From positions 263,178 through 327,177 of the forward strand of contig NZ_FNVF01000002.1 in the NCBI RefSeq assembly GCF_900107975.1: DNA of 64,000 nucleotides. Direction: 5' to 3'. The notes below the pieces were generated by a model that searched no databases, was not told where the DNA came from, and was given only the letters and a program-made list of their open reading frames with translations. Origin of the DNA: Paenibacillus sp. UNC499MF. Lineage in GTDB: Bacteria > Bacillota > Bacilli > Paenibacillales > NBRC-103111. Position 1 is the stretch's first letter. Every line of letters starts with the position of its first letter. The translations under genes and the position numbers were made by a program. Shown here in pieces: positions 34,075 through 42,922 of the stretch.

Positions 34075-34836
34075 ATGCTTGTAGCGGAAAGATGGCAGAA
34101 AATTACCGCGCTGGTCAATGAAAGAGGCAGCATACGGGTGACGGAGCTCAGCGAGCTCTGCGGAGTCACCGAGGAGACGATCCGCCGCGATCTCGATAAG
34201 CTGGAGAGCGAAGGCCGGCTGATGCGCAGTCACGGCGGAGCGGTCCGCGTGGGAGAATCCCAGTCCGAGATCCCGTTCAAGGAACGGGAAACGGTGCACG
34301 CGGACCTCAAGCGGAGCATCGCCAAAGAAGCCGTCCGGCATATCCGGGAGAACGACCGGATTATTCTCGATGCGAGCACGACGGCTTGGTACATGGCGCA
34401 AATTTTGCCCGACGAACCGCTGACGGTGCTGACCAACTCTATCCAAGTCGCCTTGGAACTCAGCTCCAAGGAGAAAATTCAGGTCGTTTCCACGGGAGGC
34501 CGTCTTCTTCCGCAGTCGCTCTCTTACGCCGGTCCGCTGGCCGAACGCTCCCTGGATACGTACCACGTCGATAAAGCGTTCCTGTCGTGCAAAGGCGTCC
34601 ACACGGCGCGGGGCATCTCGGAATCGAGCGAGCTTCAGGCGCTGGTCAAAGCCAAGATGATCGCCATCTCCGACGACGTGTTTTTGCTGGCGGACCACAG
34701 CAAGTTCGGCCTGCAGGCGTTTGCCCACGTCGCTTCATGGGAGGGGATCGGTCATGTCATTACCGATTCATCGACGGACGCGGAAAGCTTGGAAGCCCTT
34801 CAAGAGAAAGGCGTAAAGGTTACCCGGCTGTCCTGA
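34075..34836 (+). CDS. rhaR: DeoR-family repressor, likely RhaR
   Basis: A 253-residue DeoR regulator. The N-terminal winged helix is RVTELSELCGVTEETIRRDL. The C-terminal sugar-phosphate-sensing domain includes the family strand IILDASTTAWYMA and the ISSESS-like region. Its place behind the rhamnulose-phosphate aldolase/dehydrogenase gene makes it the probable rhamnose operon repressor. The 140-base gap before it contains a strong inverted repeat (GAGGCGGG with CCCGCCTC, about 33980-34040) that could affect readthrough. Confidence 0.86.
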   Translation: MLVAERWQKITALVNERGSIRVTELSELCGVTEETIRRDLDKLESEGRLMRSHGGAVRVGESQSEIPFKERETVHADLKRSIAKEAVRHIRENDRIILDASTTAWYMAQILPDEPLTVLTNSIQVALELSSKEKIQVVSTGGRLLPQSLSYAGPLAERSLDTYHVDKAFLSCKGVHTARGISESSELQALVKAKMIAISDDVFLLADHSKFGLQAFAHVASWEGIGHVITDSSTDAESLEALQEKGVKVTRLS

Positions 34837-34856
34837 GCTTCCCTGTGAGTCTTTCT

Positions 34857-34900
34857 GCCCGTTCCTCCTACTTGCCGCGGGACCGGAACGGGCTTTTTTT
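34857..34900 (+). terminator. Intrinsic terminator after rhaR
   Basis: GCCCGTTCC pairs with GGAACGGGC and is followed by seven T residues. It separates the rhamnose genes from the lactate operon. Confidence 0.85.
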
Positions 34901-34923
34901 AAACCGCTGAGACGTGTTTCTAC

Positions 34924-34944
34924 TATTATAAGAGAACGCTTTCA
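34924..34944 (+). promoter_or_regulatory. lutABC -10 region with overlapping cre site
   Basis: TATTAT at 34924-34929 is a likely -10 hexamer. Directly downstream, 34931-34944 read on the minus strand is TGAAAGCGTTCTCT. This matches the CcpA cre consensus TGWNANCGNTNWCA at all but the last base. Binding there would block transcription start, so lactate use is probably repressed by preferred sugars. Confidence 0.65.
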
Positions 34945-34965
34945 TTCGAAAAGAGGCGATTCATC

Positions 34966-35709
34966 ATGAAGGTTTCCTTATTCATCACCTGTCTGAGCGA
35001 CCTCGTGTATCCGCGGGTCGGGCAGGCGATGGTGCGTCTGCTCGCCAGGCACGGCATAGAGGTTCATTTCCCGGAAGTGCAGACCTGCTGCGGACAGCCG
35101 GCTTTTAACAGCGGCTACTGGGACGATGCGCGGAAGTCGGCCCGGACTTTGCTGGAAGCGTTTGACGACAGCGACTTTGTCCTGTCGCCTTCCGGGTCGT
35201 GCACGGGGATGGTCCGGCACTATTATCCGAAGCTGTTTCAGGACGATCCGGATCTGCTTGCCAAAGCGGAAGCCCTGGGGGAAAAAACGTACGAGTTTAC
35301 GCAATTTCTCGTCGGAGTGCTGGGCGTTACCGATCTCGGAGCGGTGTTCCCCCGCAAGGTAACGTATCATCCGTCCTGCCACGGTTCGCGGCTGCTTGGA
35401 ATCAAAGATGAACCGGCCTCTCTCCTGGAACATGTGCGGGGCCTTGAGCTTATTCCGCTGCCCCATGCGGAGGACTGCTGCGGATTCGGAGGCACGTTTG
35501 CCGTCAAAATGAGCGACATATCGGGCGCGATGGTCACGGAGAAATCCGATCATGTCCTGGAAACGGAAGCGGAGGTGCTCGTCGGTCTTGATATGGGCTG
35601 CCTCATGAATATATCCGGCAGTCTGCTGCACAGAGGCAAACCGGTTAAGGTCATGCATCTGGCGGAACTTTTGGAGGAGGGAGTGAGACGGGCCGATGAG
35701 TATGTTTAA
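34966..35709 (+). CDS. lutA: L-lactate utilisation protein LutA
   Basis: A 247-residue protein with two CCG domains that bind iron-sulfur clusters or heme-like cofactors. The motifs are VQTCCGQPAFNSG with SPSGSCTGMV, and YHPSCHG with EDCCGFGGTF. It is the first subunit of the LutABC complex, which oxidises L-lactate to pyruvate in the cytoplasm. Three lut genes follow in order with overlapping ends. The upstream promoter carries a cre site. Confidence 0.95.
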   Translation: MKVSLFITCLSDLVYPRVGQAMVRLLARHGIEVHFPEVQTCCGQPAFNSGYWDDARKSARTLLEAFDDSDFVLSPSGSCTGMVRHYYPKLFQDDPDLLAKAEALGEKTYEFTQFLVGVLGVTDLGAVFPRKVTYHPSCHGSRLLGIKDEPASLLEHVRGLELIPLPHAEDCCGFGGTFAVKMSDISGAMVTEKSDHVLETEAEVLVGLDMGCLMNISGSLLHRGKPVKVMHLAELLEEGVRRADEYV

Positions 35710-37219
35710 CGGTGAAGGCAGTGCGGGAGGCAGTGTGAAAGACCGTGCGAAAATCGCGCTCAACAACGATTTCCTGCGGAAAGCCGTCAAGTTCACGACC
35801 GAGCGTCTGAAAACCGGCAAATTGAACGCGGCCGCCGAGCAGGGAAACTGGGAAGAATGGCGGGAACGCGGGCGCCAGATCCGCCTGCATACGATCGCGC
35901 ATCTCGATTATTACCTCGGCGCTTTTGTGGAAAATGCGAGGGCGCAGGGCGTCCACGTGCATTTTGCGGACACGGCGGAGGAGGCGGTGTCGATTACGAT
36001 GGAAATCGCCCGGCACAAAAAAGCGAAGAGCGTCGTAAAGTCCAAATCCATGGTATCCGAAGAGATTCACATCAACCGGGCACTTGAAGAGCTCGGCATT
36101 GAAGCCGTGGAGACGGACCTCGGCGAGTATATTATCCAGCTTGCCGGGGAAGCGCCGTCTCATATCATTATTCCCGCGATTCACAAAAACCGCTACCAGA
36201 TCGCGGAACTGCTGTCGGAAGAGGCGGGCGAAACGCTGCCGCCCGATACGGCCGTGCTCGCGGGCTTCGTGCGCCGGAAGCTGCGGGAGAAGTTCCTGGA
36301 GGCGGACATCGGCATGACCGGCTGCAATTTCGCCGTCGCCGAGACGGGCTCTATCGTTCTCTTCGAGAACGAAGGCAACGGCCGGATGGTCAGCACCGTC
36401 CCCAAGACGCAGATCACCTTCATGGGAATGGAGCGGATCATTCCGACGCTGGACGATCTGGAGGTCATGGCGACGCTGCTGCCGCGCTCGGCCACCGGCC
36501 AGAAGCTGACCGTGTACATGTCGGTTATCACGGGGCCGAGAAGAGAGCCGGACGGGGACGGCCCGGAGGAGATGCACGTCATCATCCTGGACAACGGACG
36601 CTCGCTTCAGCTCGGAGACCCGGATTTCCAGGAACTGCTGAACTGCATCCGCTGCGGCGCCTGTCTGAATGCCTGCCCGGTCTACCGGCACATCGGCGGG
36701 CATGCGTACGGCGGCACTTACAGCGGCCCGATCGGGGCTGTTCTTACCCCGGCGCTTAACCGGAACACGGCCGAGTGGGACGACATTGCCAGCGCATCCA
36801 CCTTGTGCGGCGCCTGCTATGAGGCTTGCCCGGTCAAAATCCCGCTGCACGACATGCTCGTTTATTTGCGCAGCCGCAAGGTGGAGAAGGGCCATGGGGA
36901 TGCGGCGGAGAAGGCGGGCATGTCCGCCTTCGGCTATATCATGGCCGATGCCAGGCGCCTGCGGCGGATTGCGGCGCTGGGCAGATTCGGCCAGCGGTTC
37001 GTCGCCCGCGGCGGCGTGATCAAAGCGAGAATCGGTCCGCTCAAGGGCTGGACCACGCACCGCTACGCCCCGGCGCTTCCGCCGAAGACATTCCGGGAGG
37101 ACTGGAAAAGCCTCGCCGAAGAAGCCGCCGGAAGCCTGCCGGAGATGGACCCGGGCGTGAAGAACCGCATGGAGCGGATTTTGGACGCCCGGCGGAAAGG
37201 AGGCGGCCGTCATGAGTAA
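35696..37219 (+). CDS. lutB: Iron-sulfur protein LutB
   Basis: A 507-residue protein with a LUD domain followed by two 4Fe-4S motifs (CIRCGACLNACPVY and CGACYEACPVKIP) and a C-terminal LutB tail. The start overlaps the end of lutA by 14 bases, indicating coupled translation. It carries electrons from lactate oxidation in the LutABC complex. The length matches known LutB proteins of about 475-510 residues. Confidence 0.95.
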   Translation: MSMFNGEGSAGGSVKDRAKIALNNDFLRKAVKFTTERLKTGKLNAAAEQGNWEEWRERGRQIRLHTIAHLDYYLGAFVENARAQGVHVHFADTAEEAVSITMEIARHKKAKSVVKSKSMVSEEIHINRALEELGIEAVETDLGEYIIQLAGEAPSHIIIPAIHKNRYQIAELLSEEAGETLPPDTAVLAGFVRRKLREKFLEADIGMTGCNFAVAETGSIVLFENEGNGRMVSTVPKTQITFMGMERIIPTLDDLEVMATLLPRSATGQKLTVYMSVITGPRREPDGDGPEEMHVIILDNGRSLQLGDPDFQELLNCIRCGACLNACPVYRHIGGHAYGGTYSGPIGAVLTPALNRNTAEWDDIASASTLCGACYEACPVKIPLHDMLVYLRSRKVEKGHGDAAEKAGMSAFGYIMADARRLRRIAALGRFGQRFVARGGVIKARIGPLKGWTTHRYAPALPPKTFREDWKSLAEEAAGSLPEMDPGVKNRMERILDARRKGGGRHE

Positions 37220-37964
37220 ATCGGACGCCGATTTACTGAACAGGCTGGAAGCCGAGTCCAGGCGGAAGCAGGAGGCGTTCTTCGGCGGAATAGCGGCCCG
37301 GCTCGGGCGTCCCCGGATAACGGAGCGCCCGGCCAGACCGTTCCAGGGGGCGCCCGACTTCTGGAACGCCGTAGATTGCGACGAAGAGGCGCGCATCCGC
37401 CTCTTTATGGACAACTGGCGCAAGGCGGGAGGCCATGCCGAGAAGCTGGCCTCCATGGAGGAGGCGTCCGCTTTCGTGCGGAGGCTGATTCGTGACCTGG
37501 AGGCTAGGCGGATCATTCTCCAAGACCAGCCGGAGCTGGACGTGATAGCGGCGGGACTGGAAACCGCGGAGGGGCTGCACCGCGTGACGGTCTGGAACAC
37601 GGAGCATGCCTCGGACGAGGAGAAGGAGACATGGCTGGCAGACGCGGCCGGGGCCGATATCGGGCTCGTGGCCGCCGACTGCGCCGCGGCTCATACCGGC
37701 ACGCTCGTGCTCATGTCCTCTCCCCGCAAAGGCAGAAGCGTCAGCCTGCTGCCGGCCGTCCTCGTCGCGGTGGTTCCGGCCAGCCGGATGAAGATGCGCC
37801 TCGGCGAGGTGCTTCGTCCGCTTGACGGGCTGGCGGCCGCGGAAAGGCCGGCCGGAATCCACTTCGTGTCGGGTCCGAGCCGCTCCGCGGATATTGAGAA
37901 CGACCTGACCATCGGTGTGCACGGTCCGGGTATCGTCTATGCGCTTGTGGTGGAAGACTGCTAG
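37212..37964 (+). CDS. lutC: LUD-domain protein LutC
   Basis: A 250-residue LUD-domain protein. The characteristic end SGPSRSADIENDLTIGVHGP is present. It is the third LutABC subunit and overlaps the lutB end by 8 bases. The about 195 bases behind it hold only a GC-rich inverted repeat and then the shared terminator. Confidence 0.94.
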   Translation: MSKSDADLLNRLEAESRRKQEAFFGGIAARLGRPRITERPARPFQGAPDFWNAVDCDEEARIRLFMDNWRKAGGHAEKLASMEEASAFVRRLIRDLEARRIILQDQPELDVIAAGLETAEGLHRVTVWNTEHASDEEKETWLADAAGADIGLVAADCAAAHTGTLVLMSSPRKGRSVSLLPAVLVAVVPASRMKMRLGEVLRPLDGLAAAERPAGIHFVSGPSRSADIENDLTIGVHGPGIVYALVVEDC

Positions 37965-38160
37965 TGTCATTCATCCTCCAGGGACGGGACGCGGCCTGCC
38001 TGCCGAACCGGCCGGCAATGCCGTGTAAATCAACTGCCGTTGGCTGCGGCAGTGCCTATACCGTATTTTCTTTTGATGCTGTTACGAGCTAAAGACCGGA
38101 ATCGTTTCAACTTTCCGCAAAAATCCCTGCGTCTTCAGGCTGCAGTGACCGCCTGAGCAC

Positions 38161-38198
38161 AAAAAAAATGCCGCCCCTCAAAAAGGGACGGCTTTTTT
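38161..38198. terminator. Bidirectional intrinsic terminator
   Basis: An A8 tract, a stem of GCCGCCCCT against AGGGACGGC and a T6 tract. It lies just behind the minus-strand carboxypeptidase gene and can also end lutABC transcription from the other side. Confidence 0.85.
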
Positions 38199-38209
38199 CG
38201 AATCCGGCG

Positions 38210-39058
38210 TTATTTCGCTACCGGAACGGCATTCAGATATTCTTCCATCGTCGTGTTCTTCGCCTTGATGTCTTTGGCCATCTGGATGCCTACATAACGC
38301 AGGTGCCACGGCTCGTACTGATAGCCGGTGACGGATTCCTTGCCTTTCGGATAGCGGATGATAAACCCGTATTCGTGGGCATGGTCTTCCAGCCACTTGG
38401 CTTCCGGCGTTCCGCCGAAACAGTCTTCGGCCGCGCATTTGCCCGTACTGCCCGCAACGTCTATGGCCAGTCCCGTTTCATGCTCGCTGTGACCCGGAAC
38501 GGCGCTGTATTTCTTGGCCGCGTCCTCGCCGTCCTTTTGTACGTAACGGTTGAACAGGGTTGTCTGCGTGGAGTGGGAACGGTAAGCGGACACGCCGGCC
38601 AGCGGCGTTCCGGCTTTCTTGGCCGCGTCGAACATATTCTCCAGCGCGCCGGCCGCTTCTTTGCGCATCATGCGCTTCTCGATTTTTTCGGCGAATACAA
38701 AATTCACATCCGGGTATACCAGATCGGAAGGCTTGTATGTGTCCGGAAGCTTGAATTGTTTGTTAACCAGCACGGTCATGCTTTCCGGCTTGGCGGCAAC
38801 CTGCTCCGCGCCATCCGTTCCTTTGCCCGTTCCGGTTCCTTTGGAGGTGGAAGACGGCGTAGGTGAAGTCGTCGGCTTGCTCGTGCTTCCCGGTGCTGCG
38901 GACGGACTTGCGGAAGGCGAAGTTACCGCGGACGTAACCGGAGTCGAAGTGGCGGCCGGGGAAGCCCCGCCCGTTTCCTTGCTGTTTTCGCAGCCTGCGA
39001 AAAGTGCGACGGCGGAAGCCAGGATCAGAAGCCGGGTGATTCTTTTTTTCGGGGTCAT
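38210..39058 (-). CDS. VanY/M15-family D-alanyl-D-alanine carboxypeptidase lipoprotein
   Basis: A 282-residue lipoprotein with signal and lipobox LFAGC, then a Ser/Thr/Pro-rich linker of about 60 residues. The M15B peptidase domain has the zinc motif SEHETGLAIDV and the second histidine in EPWHLRYV. It would trim the terminal D-Ala from peptidoglycan stem peptides at the outer face of the membrane. The ATG at 39058 is chosen because AAGGAGGAACTACC precedes it and it gives a proper signal peptide. The linker suggests it reaches into the cell wall. Confidence 0.91.
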   Translation of the reverse strand: MTPKKRITRLLILASAVALFAGCENSKETGGASPAATSTPVTSAVTSPSASPSAAPGSTSKPTTSPTPSSTSKGTGTGKGTDGAEQVAAKPESMTVLVNKQFKLPDTYKPSDLVYPDVNFVFAEKIEKRMMRKEAAGALENMFDAAKKAGTPLAGVSAYRSHSTQTTLFNRYVQKDGEDAAKKYSAVPGHSEHETGLAIDVAGSTGKCAAEDCFGGTPEAKWLEDHAHEYGFIIRYPKGKESVTGYQYEPWHLRYVGIQMAKDIKAKNTTMEEYLNAVPVAK

Positions 39059-39127
39059 GGTAGTTCCTCCTTGAATTAAAAAAGGGCGCATCCTTATGCG
39101 GGACGGCCCCGGAATACAACACGTTTT

Positions 39128-39133
39128 ATTATA
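39128..39133 (-). promoter_or_regulatory. -10 element upstream of the carboxypeptidase gene
   Basis: TATAAT on the minus strand, 70 bases upstream of the start. The -35 region is weak (TTGGGT at long spacing), so only the -10 is assigned. Confidence 0.45.
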
Positions 39134-39246
39134 CCTTAAGCGGATTGAAAAACCCAACGCGGGCAATTGTGACTAAGCGGTGAAAACACTATCATCTTCT
39201 CATTTCATTCGCTACAATGGGGGTAACAAGAAGGGGGGCAGCAGCT

Positions 39247-39363
39247 ATGATGGTCGCATCTCTGATTATCGGCCTGGCTTTGGCGGGCCTGATTTTATGG
39301 GCAACGATTTGGATCACCAACAAGGCGTACTCCAGGAAATGGGAAAATCCCGACGAGGATTAA
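39247..39363 (+). CDS. 38-residue single-pass membrane protein
   Basis: A small open frame with an AAGGGGGG site 8 bases before the ATG. The product MMVASLIIGLALAGLILWAT begins with one transmembrane helix, followed by a short charged tail ending RKWENPDED. A -10-like TACAAT lies upstream near 39213. It resembles YtzI-like small membrane proteins of Bacilli in size and layout, but identity is not certain. It is easily missed by automatic calling because of its length. Confidence 0.55.
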   Translation: MMVASLIIGLALAGLILWATIWITNKAYSRKWENPDED

Positions 39364-39798
39364 ATCCCGGCGTATCCGGAGTTTCCCGCACGGAGCCCGG
39401 CTCTGCCGTCCGGAGCAAGGGCTTTTCGTTTCATGCGTTACCCGTAAAAAGAGAGAGAAGGCCAGCAGCAGTTGCCGGGGATAAGCCGCATGTGACGGAG
39501 CGGACGCCTTCTTTGCTCTTTCAATCTTTCCGCTTTCCAACCATCGTTTTTACCTCCTCCATAAAGTGTTAGGCTTATATTCGCTCTTTTCGCGCAAAAG
39601 GTTTCGTGTACTTAAAGGCTGAATATGTACATCCGACATGAAAACCATTTGACCGGTGTGTTCATCCGGTTCCAGCCTCCGTATAGGCTGCCATTTTCCA
39701 ATATAAACCGTTTCTGGCGTTTCACATCTCTCCGTTTCGGGTTAACTCCAAATAGGGCAGGATTTCTTCAATTTCCTCCTTTATACAAATATTTGTCT
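39364..39798. other. Intergenic region without a recognisable gene
   Basis: About 435 bases. A weak hairpin with AGCCC and GGGCTTTT ends near 39425 and could terminate the small membrane protein gene. Beyond that I see no supported gene or RNA; short open frames here lack ribosome binding sites. Confidence 0.5.
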
Positions 39799-39826
39799 TT
39801 GCTTCCTTTGAAAGCTGTATTATAAT
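39799..39826 (+). promoter_or_regulatory. Sigma-A promoter of the lipoprotein gene
   Basis: TTGCTT and TATAAT separated by 16 bases, followed by the lipoprotein start at 39874 with a short purine-rich leader. Confidence 0.6.
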
Positions 39827-39873
39827 CGTTCATGTTTGTTATTAACGAGGTGGAGAGAGAGAGGAGAAATCGT

Positions 39874-40947
39874 GTGAAGAACAAATTTTGGATGTCTGTA
39901 CTCGTATTGCTTTTGACTTTTACTGTCGTATTGGCGGGGTGTGGCAAGAAAGAATCACCAAAAACGGCTTTGGAGGAATCCTTTACCGCTGCTTCATCCA
40001 TGAACAGTGCGGATTTCAACATGAATATGTCCTTGAACCTGGATTTCCCGGAATCCGCGCTTAATGCGGATCCGAATCTGGCGATGGGAGCCAATTTCCT
40101 GAAAAACCTGGATCTTACGGCTAAAGGGGTTTACCAGGCCGATCCTATGCAGATGGAAATGACGCTGGAGGCTAACCTCAAAGGCGATATGCCGATGAAG
40201 ATTTCCCTGCCTATGGTTATGACCAAAGACAAGATGTATGTGAAGGTTCCGAACATTCCGATTCTGCCTATTCCGAAAGACGCCGTAGGTAAATATATCG
40301 TGATGGATGTCAACGAGCTGAACCAGACGACGGAAGGCAAAGTGAACGTCAATGCCATCGACGTGAAGAAACAGCAGCAGTTCGGCCAAGACGCGATGAA
40401 AATCTTTACGACCAACTTTGACGAAAAAACGTATTTTGTCGATGTCGACAAGAAAAACGCGGGACTGCCCGAGAACGTAGACGCGAAGCAGGTCGTGAAA
40501 TTCCAGATCACCAACGAGAACCTGGAACCTGCCATCAAGACGATTGTCGAGAAGGTAGCTCCGCAGCTTCTGGATCTGGTATCCAGCGACAAGTATAAAG
40601 ATATGCTTCAAGTCGATCCGGCCGAAATCGAGAAGGCGAAGAAAGAACTTGCCGCCGGTTCGAGCAAGGAAGATACCCAGAAGGCGATCGATGAACTGAA
40701 AAAAGTGCTGAAAATCAACGATTTTAACATTTTGACGGCCATCAATAAAGATAAATTCCCGGCTTATCAGGAAATTAACGCGAACCTGGACATCACCGAT
40801 GAAAAGCAGGGTACGATCAAAGTCGGTACGAAAATCAAAACCGAGTACAGCAACATCAACCAGAAGGCTAACCTGCAGCCTCTTCCTACCGATACATTAA
40901 CGATCGAACAATTCTCGCGAAAAATGCAAGCTTCCGGCATGCAGTAA
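39874..40947 (+). CDS. DUF6612-like lipoprotein
   Basis: A 357-residue lipoprotein. The GTG at 39874 follows GAGAGAGAGGAG and gives a signal peptide with lipobox VVLAGC; an earlier in-frame ATG at 39832 adds a charged leader that would spoil the signal. The mature part is methionine- and lysine-rich. It resembles Firmicute DUF6612/LppX-like lipoproteins that bind hydrophobic ligands, in a beta-rich fold. The function is unknown. It is monocistronic between its own promoter and a strong terminator. Confidence 0.75.
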   Translation: MKNKFWMSVLVLLLTFTVVLAGCGKKESPKTALEESFTAASSMNSADFNMNMSLNLDFPESALNADPNLAMGANFLKNLDLTAKGVYQADPMQMEMTLEANLKGDMPMKISLPMVMTKDKMYVKVPNIPILPIPKDAVGKYIVMDVNELNQTTEGKVNVNAIDVKKQQQFGQDAMKIFTTNFDEKTYFVDVDKKNAGLPENVDAKQVVKFQITNENLEPAIKTIVEKVAPQLLDLVSSDKYKDMLQVDPAEIEKAKKELAAGSSKEDTQKAIDELKKVLKINDFNILTAINKDKFPAYQEINANLDITDEKQGTIKVGTKIKTEYSNINQKANLQPLPTDTLTIEQFSRKMQASGMQ

Positions 40948-40965
40948 TCGCACGGCCATGCAAGA

Positions 40966-41004
40966 AAAATCCCCGGTTTCCTTAGAGGATACCGGGGATT
41001 TTTG
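40966..41004 (+). terminator. Intrinsic terminator after the lipoprotein gene
   Basis: AAAAATCCCCGGT and ACCGGGGATTTTT form a 13-base-pair stem with a T tract. Confidence 0.9.
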
Positions 41005-41077
41005 CGTTCCCGCCGTTCCCGGCTGGGCATGGCAAAAACCGTCTGAACGGGAAAGGGCGCCCGAGTCAGCCGGTTTT

Positions 41078-41326
41078 TTAACGGGAAGCGGAGCCGTCGT
41101 TAAACAGCTTGTACGAATAATCCATAATCAGGACCATGGCGGCCCGCTGCTCGTCCGTTTTGGCCAACAGGCAGTGACGCCTCCAGTCCAGGAAACGGAT
41201 GGCGGCTTCACGGCTGCCTTCCTGGGCTCTCTGCCAGGTATCTTCGATCTCCTCAATCGACGGAATGACCTGATGCCTCCGGTAAAAGCCGACCGTCCGG
41301 GAAATGGAGGACCAGTCAAATATCAT
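41078..41326 (-). CDS. Small hypothetical protein, 82 residues
   Basis: A helical, charged cytoplasmic protein with no family I can name (starts MIFDWSSISRTVGFYRRHQV). The start lies 9 bases after the stop of the upstream small membrane protein gene, with GAGG before it. The two are therefore probably one short operon. No catalytic motifs are visible. Confidence 0.6.
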   Translation of the reverse strand: MIFDWSSISRTVGFYRRHQVIPSIEEIEDTWQRAQEGSREAAIRFLDWRRHCLLAKTDEQRAAMVLIMDYSYKLFNDGSASR

Positions 41327-41335
41327 AAGGGGGCC

Positions 41336-41551
41336 TCAAAACGTCTCTTCTTCAGCCTGCCGTTCGAATCCGGACCAGAACTGGAAGGGGACACCGAAGA
41401 GCAGCATAAGAGTTCCCCACCAGACAAACGGGTTCCACATTCCCGGTGTTTGGCTGAACAGGCCGTAGAGGCACAAGATTAATCCGTGCAGCAAAAAGAT
41501 GAATCCGGCCAGGCGGCGCAGGTCGTGTTCTTTTTTCGGTACGTGCTTCAT
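41336..41551 (-). CDS. Small membrane protein, 71 residues
   Basis: Two hydrophobic segments (LAGFIFLLHGLILCLYGLF and FVWWGTLMLLFGVPFQFW) with a basic N-terminus and an acidic C-terminus. A perfect AAGGAGGT site precedes the ATG. It leads the two-gene minus-strand operon with the 82-residue protein. The function is unknown. Confidence 0.68.
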   Translation of the reverse strand: MKHVPKKEHDLRRLAGFIFLLHGLILCLYGLFSQTPGMWNPFVWWGTLMLLFGVPFQFWSGFERQAEEETF

Positions 41552-41775
41552 CGTGTCTACCTCCTTCGCCTGGCGGCCCGATTCGTATGGAAAGGCCGGA
41601 CGACTTTTTTACCGTACCCTGTATTACCTCCGGTCCTTTTAAAGGAAACAGTGAAATCGGTCACAAAGTCCGGGCGGAAGGACGTTTTTGGGAGCAAGAG
41701 GGATTATACGGAGCTATTTTTACGAAAAAGGGGGTCTGGGCGGCGTTTATGCTCGTATATGAAGAAGGAGAGAGC

Positions 41776-41804
41776 TTGCTTCTTGCGGAGCGGTTTTCTA
41801 TGAT
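41776..41804 (+). promoter_or_regulatory. Sigma-A promoter for the TIM-barrel gene
   Basis: TTGCTT, 17 bases, TATGAT. It ends 45 bases before the TTG start. The remaining 220 bases of the gap hold no supported gene. Confidence 0.6.
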
Positions 41805-41848
41805 ACAGGTGTACTTATAACCCTTACAGAGAAACGAGGCGGGCCATT

Positions 41849-42706
41849 TTGAAAATCGGATTAAGCTCTTACAGTTTGTACCGTGCCATCAAAGCCGGGG
41901 AGTTGGACTATGTCAGTGCGTTGGATTGGATCGCGGCTAACGGCGGCGAACATATGGAAGTCGTTCCGCTTGAAATCGATTTTACGAAAGAACCCCAGCT
42001 TGTCAAAAGCATCAAGGAAAAAGCGCAATCTTTGGGCATCGAGCTTTCCAATTATGCGATCGGGGCCAACTTCCTGACCGAGAATGACGGCGCTTACGAG
42101 GAAGAAATTTCCCGCGTGAAACGGGAAGTGGATGTAGCGGCCGAGCTGGGCGTCAAGCTGATGCGTCACGATGTGGCCCGCCATGAAGACGTTTCCATCC
42201 GCACGTTCAACGCCAATCTGGACCGCATGATCGAAGCGTGCCGGACGATCGCGGACTATGCCGCGCAGTACGGGATTACGACCAGTATCGAAAATCACGG
42301 CTATCTGGTGCAGGCGAGCGACCGGGTGCTTACCGTCGTCCAAGGCGTGGACCGCCCGAATTTCAAAACGACGCTGGACATCGGCAACTTTATGTGCGCG
42401 GATGAAAATCCTGTCGCTTCCGTGCAGAAAAATCTGCCGTTTGCCTCCATTGTACATATCAAAGATTTCTATCTCCGTCCTTCGTACCGGAATCCGGGAG
42501 AAGGCTGGTTCAAGACTACGGCAGGCAACTATCTCCGGGGTGCCATCGCCGGACAGGGCGATATCGACATGTGGGAAGTGCTGCGTCTCGTGAAGCGTTC
42601 CGGTTTCGACGGCTATCTGTCCATCGAATTCGAAGGCATGGAAGAATGCAAGCAAGGCTCCAAAATCGCCATGGATAACGTGAAACGGATTTGGGCCGAA
42701 GTCTAG
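41849..42706 (+). CDS. Sugar phosphate isomerase/epimerase-like TIM-barrel protein
   Basis: A 285-residue AP endonuclease 2-type TIM barrel. Metal-binding residues are suggested by ENHGYLV, TLDIGNFM, VHIKDFY and the final EFEGME. Such proteins isomerise or epimerise sugars, inosose or hydroxypyruvate. The start is TTG behind GAGGCGGG. It stands alone between a promoter and a terminator, so the substrate cannot be deduced from neighbours. Confidence 0.85.
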   Translation: MKIGLSSYSLYRAIKAGELDYVSALDWIAANGGEHMEVVPLEIDFTKEPQLVKSIKEKAQSLGIELSNYAIGANFLTENDGAYEEEISRVKREVDVAAELGVKLMRHDVARHEDVSIRTFNANLDRMIEACRTIADYAAQYGITTSIENHGYLVQASDRVLTVVQGVDRPNFKTTLDIGNFMCADENPVASVQKNLPFASIVHIKDFYLRPSYRNPGEGWFKTTAGNYLRGAIAGQGDIDMWEVLRLVKRSGFDGYLSIEFEGMEECKQGSKIAMDNVKRIWAEV

Positions 42707-42744
42707 GCATTGCTTTCCTACAGAGCCTTGCGGAGACAATAAAA

Positions 42745-42777
42745 GAAGCGCCCTCCTCGTTTGAAGGGGACGCTTCT
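42745..42777 (+). terminator. Intrinsic terminator
   Basis: GAAGCGCCCT pairs with AGGGGACGCTTC; the following T tract is short, so termination may be partial. Confidence 0.55.
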
Positions 42778-42856
42778 ATACGGTTTGCCGGAAGGGAACA
42801 GGGAACTTTTTCTGAATAAGGAGAAGTTCTTTTTCATTTTCCGGGGAGAAGGAAAC

Positions 42857-42865
42857 TGATATACT
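42857..42865 (+). promoter_or_regulatory. Extended -10 promoter of thyA
   Basis: TGATATACT is an extended -10 element 57 bases upstream of the thyA start. No clear -35 hexamer is seen. Confidence 0.5.
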
Positions 42866-42922
42866 AAGGACAGACTTTGTACGGATAAAAAGGAAAACCG
42901 ATGATTTGAGGTGCGCTTGGAA

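Noticed and set aside
41587-41820. A 77-codon open frame before the TIM-barrel gene
   Set aside because: No ribosome binding site, no recognisable features, and it overlaps the promoter of the next gene.
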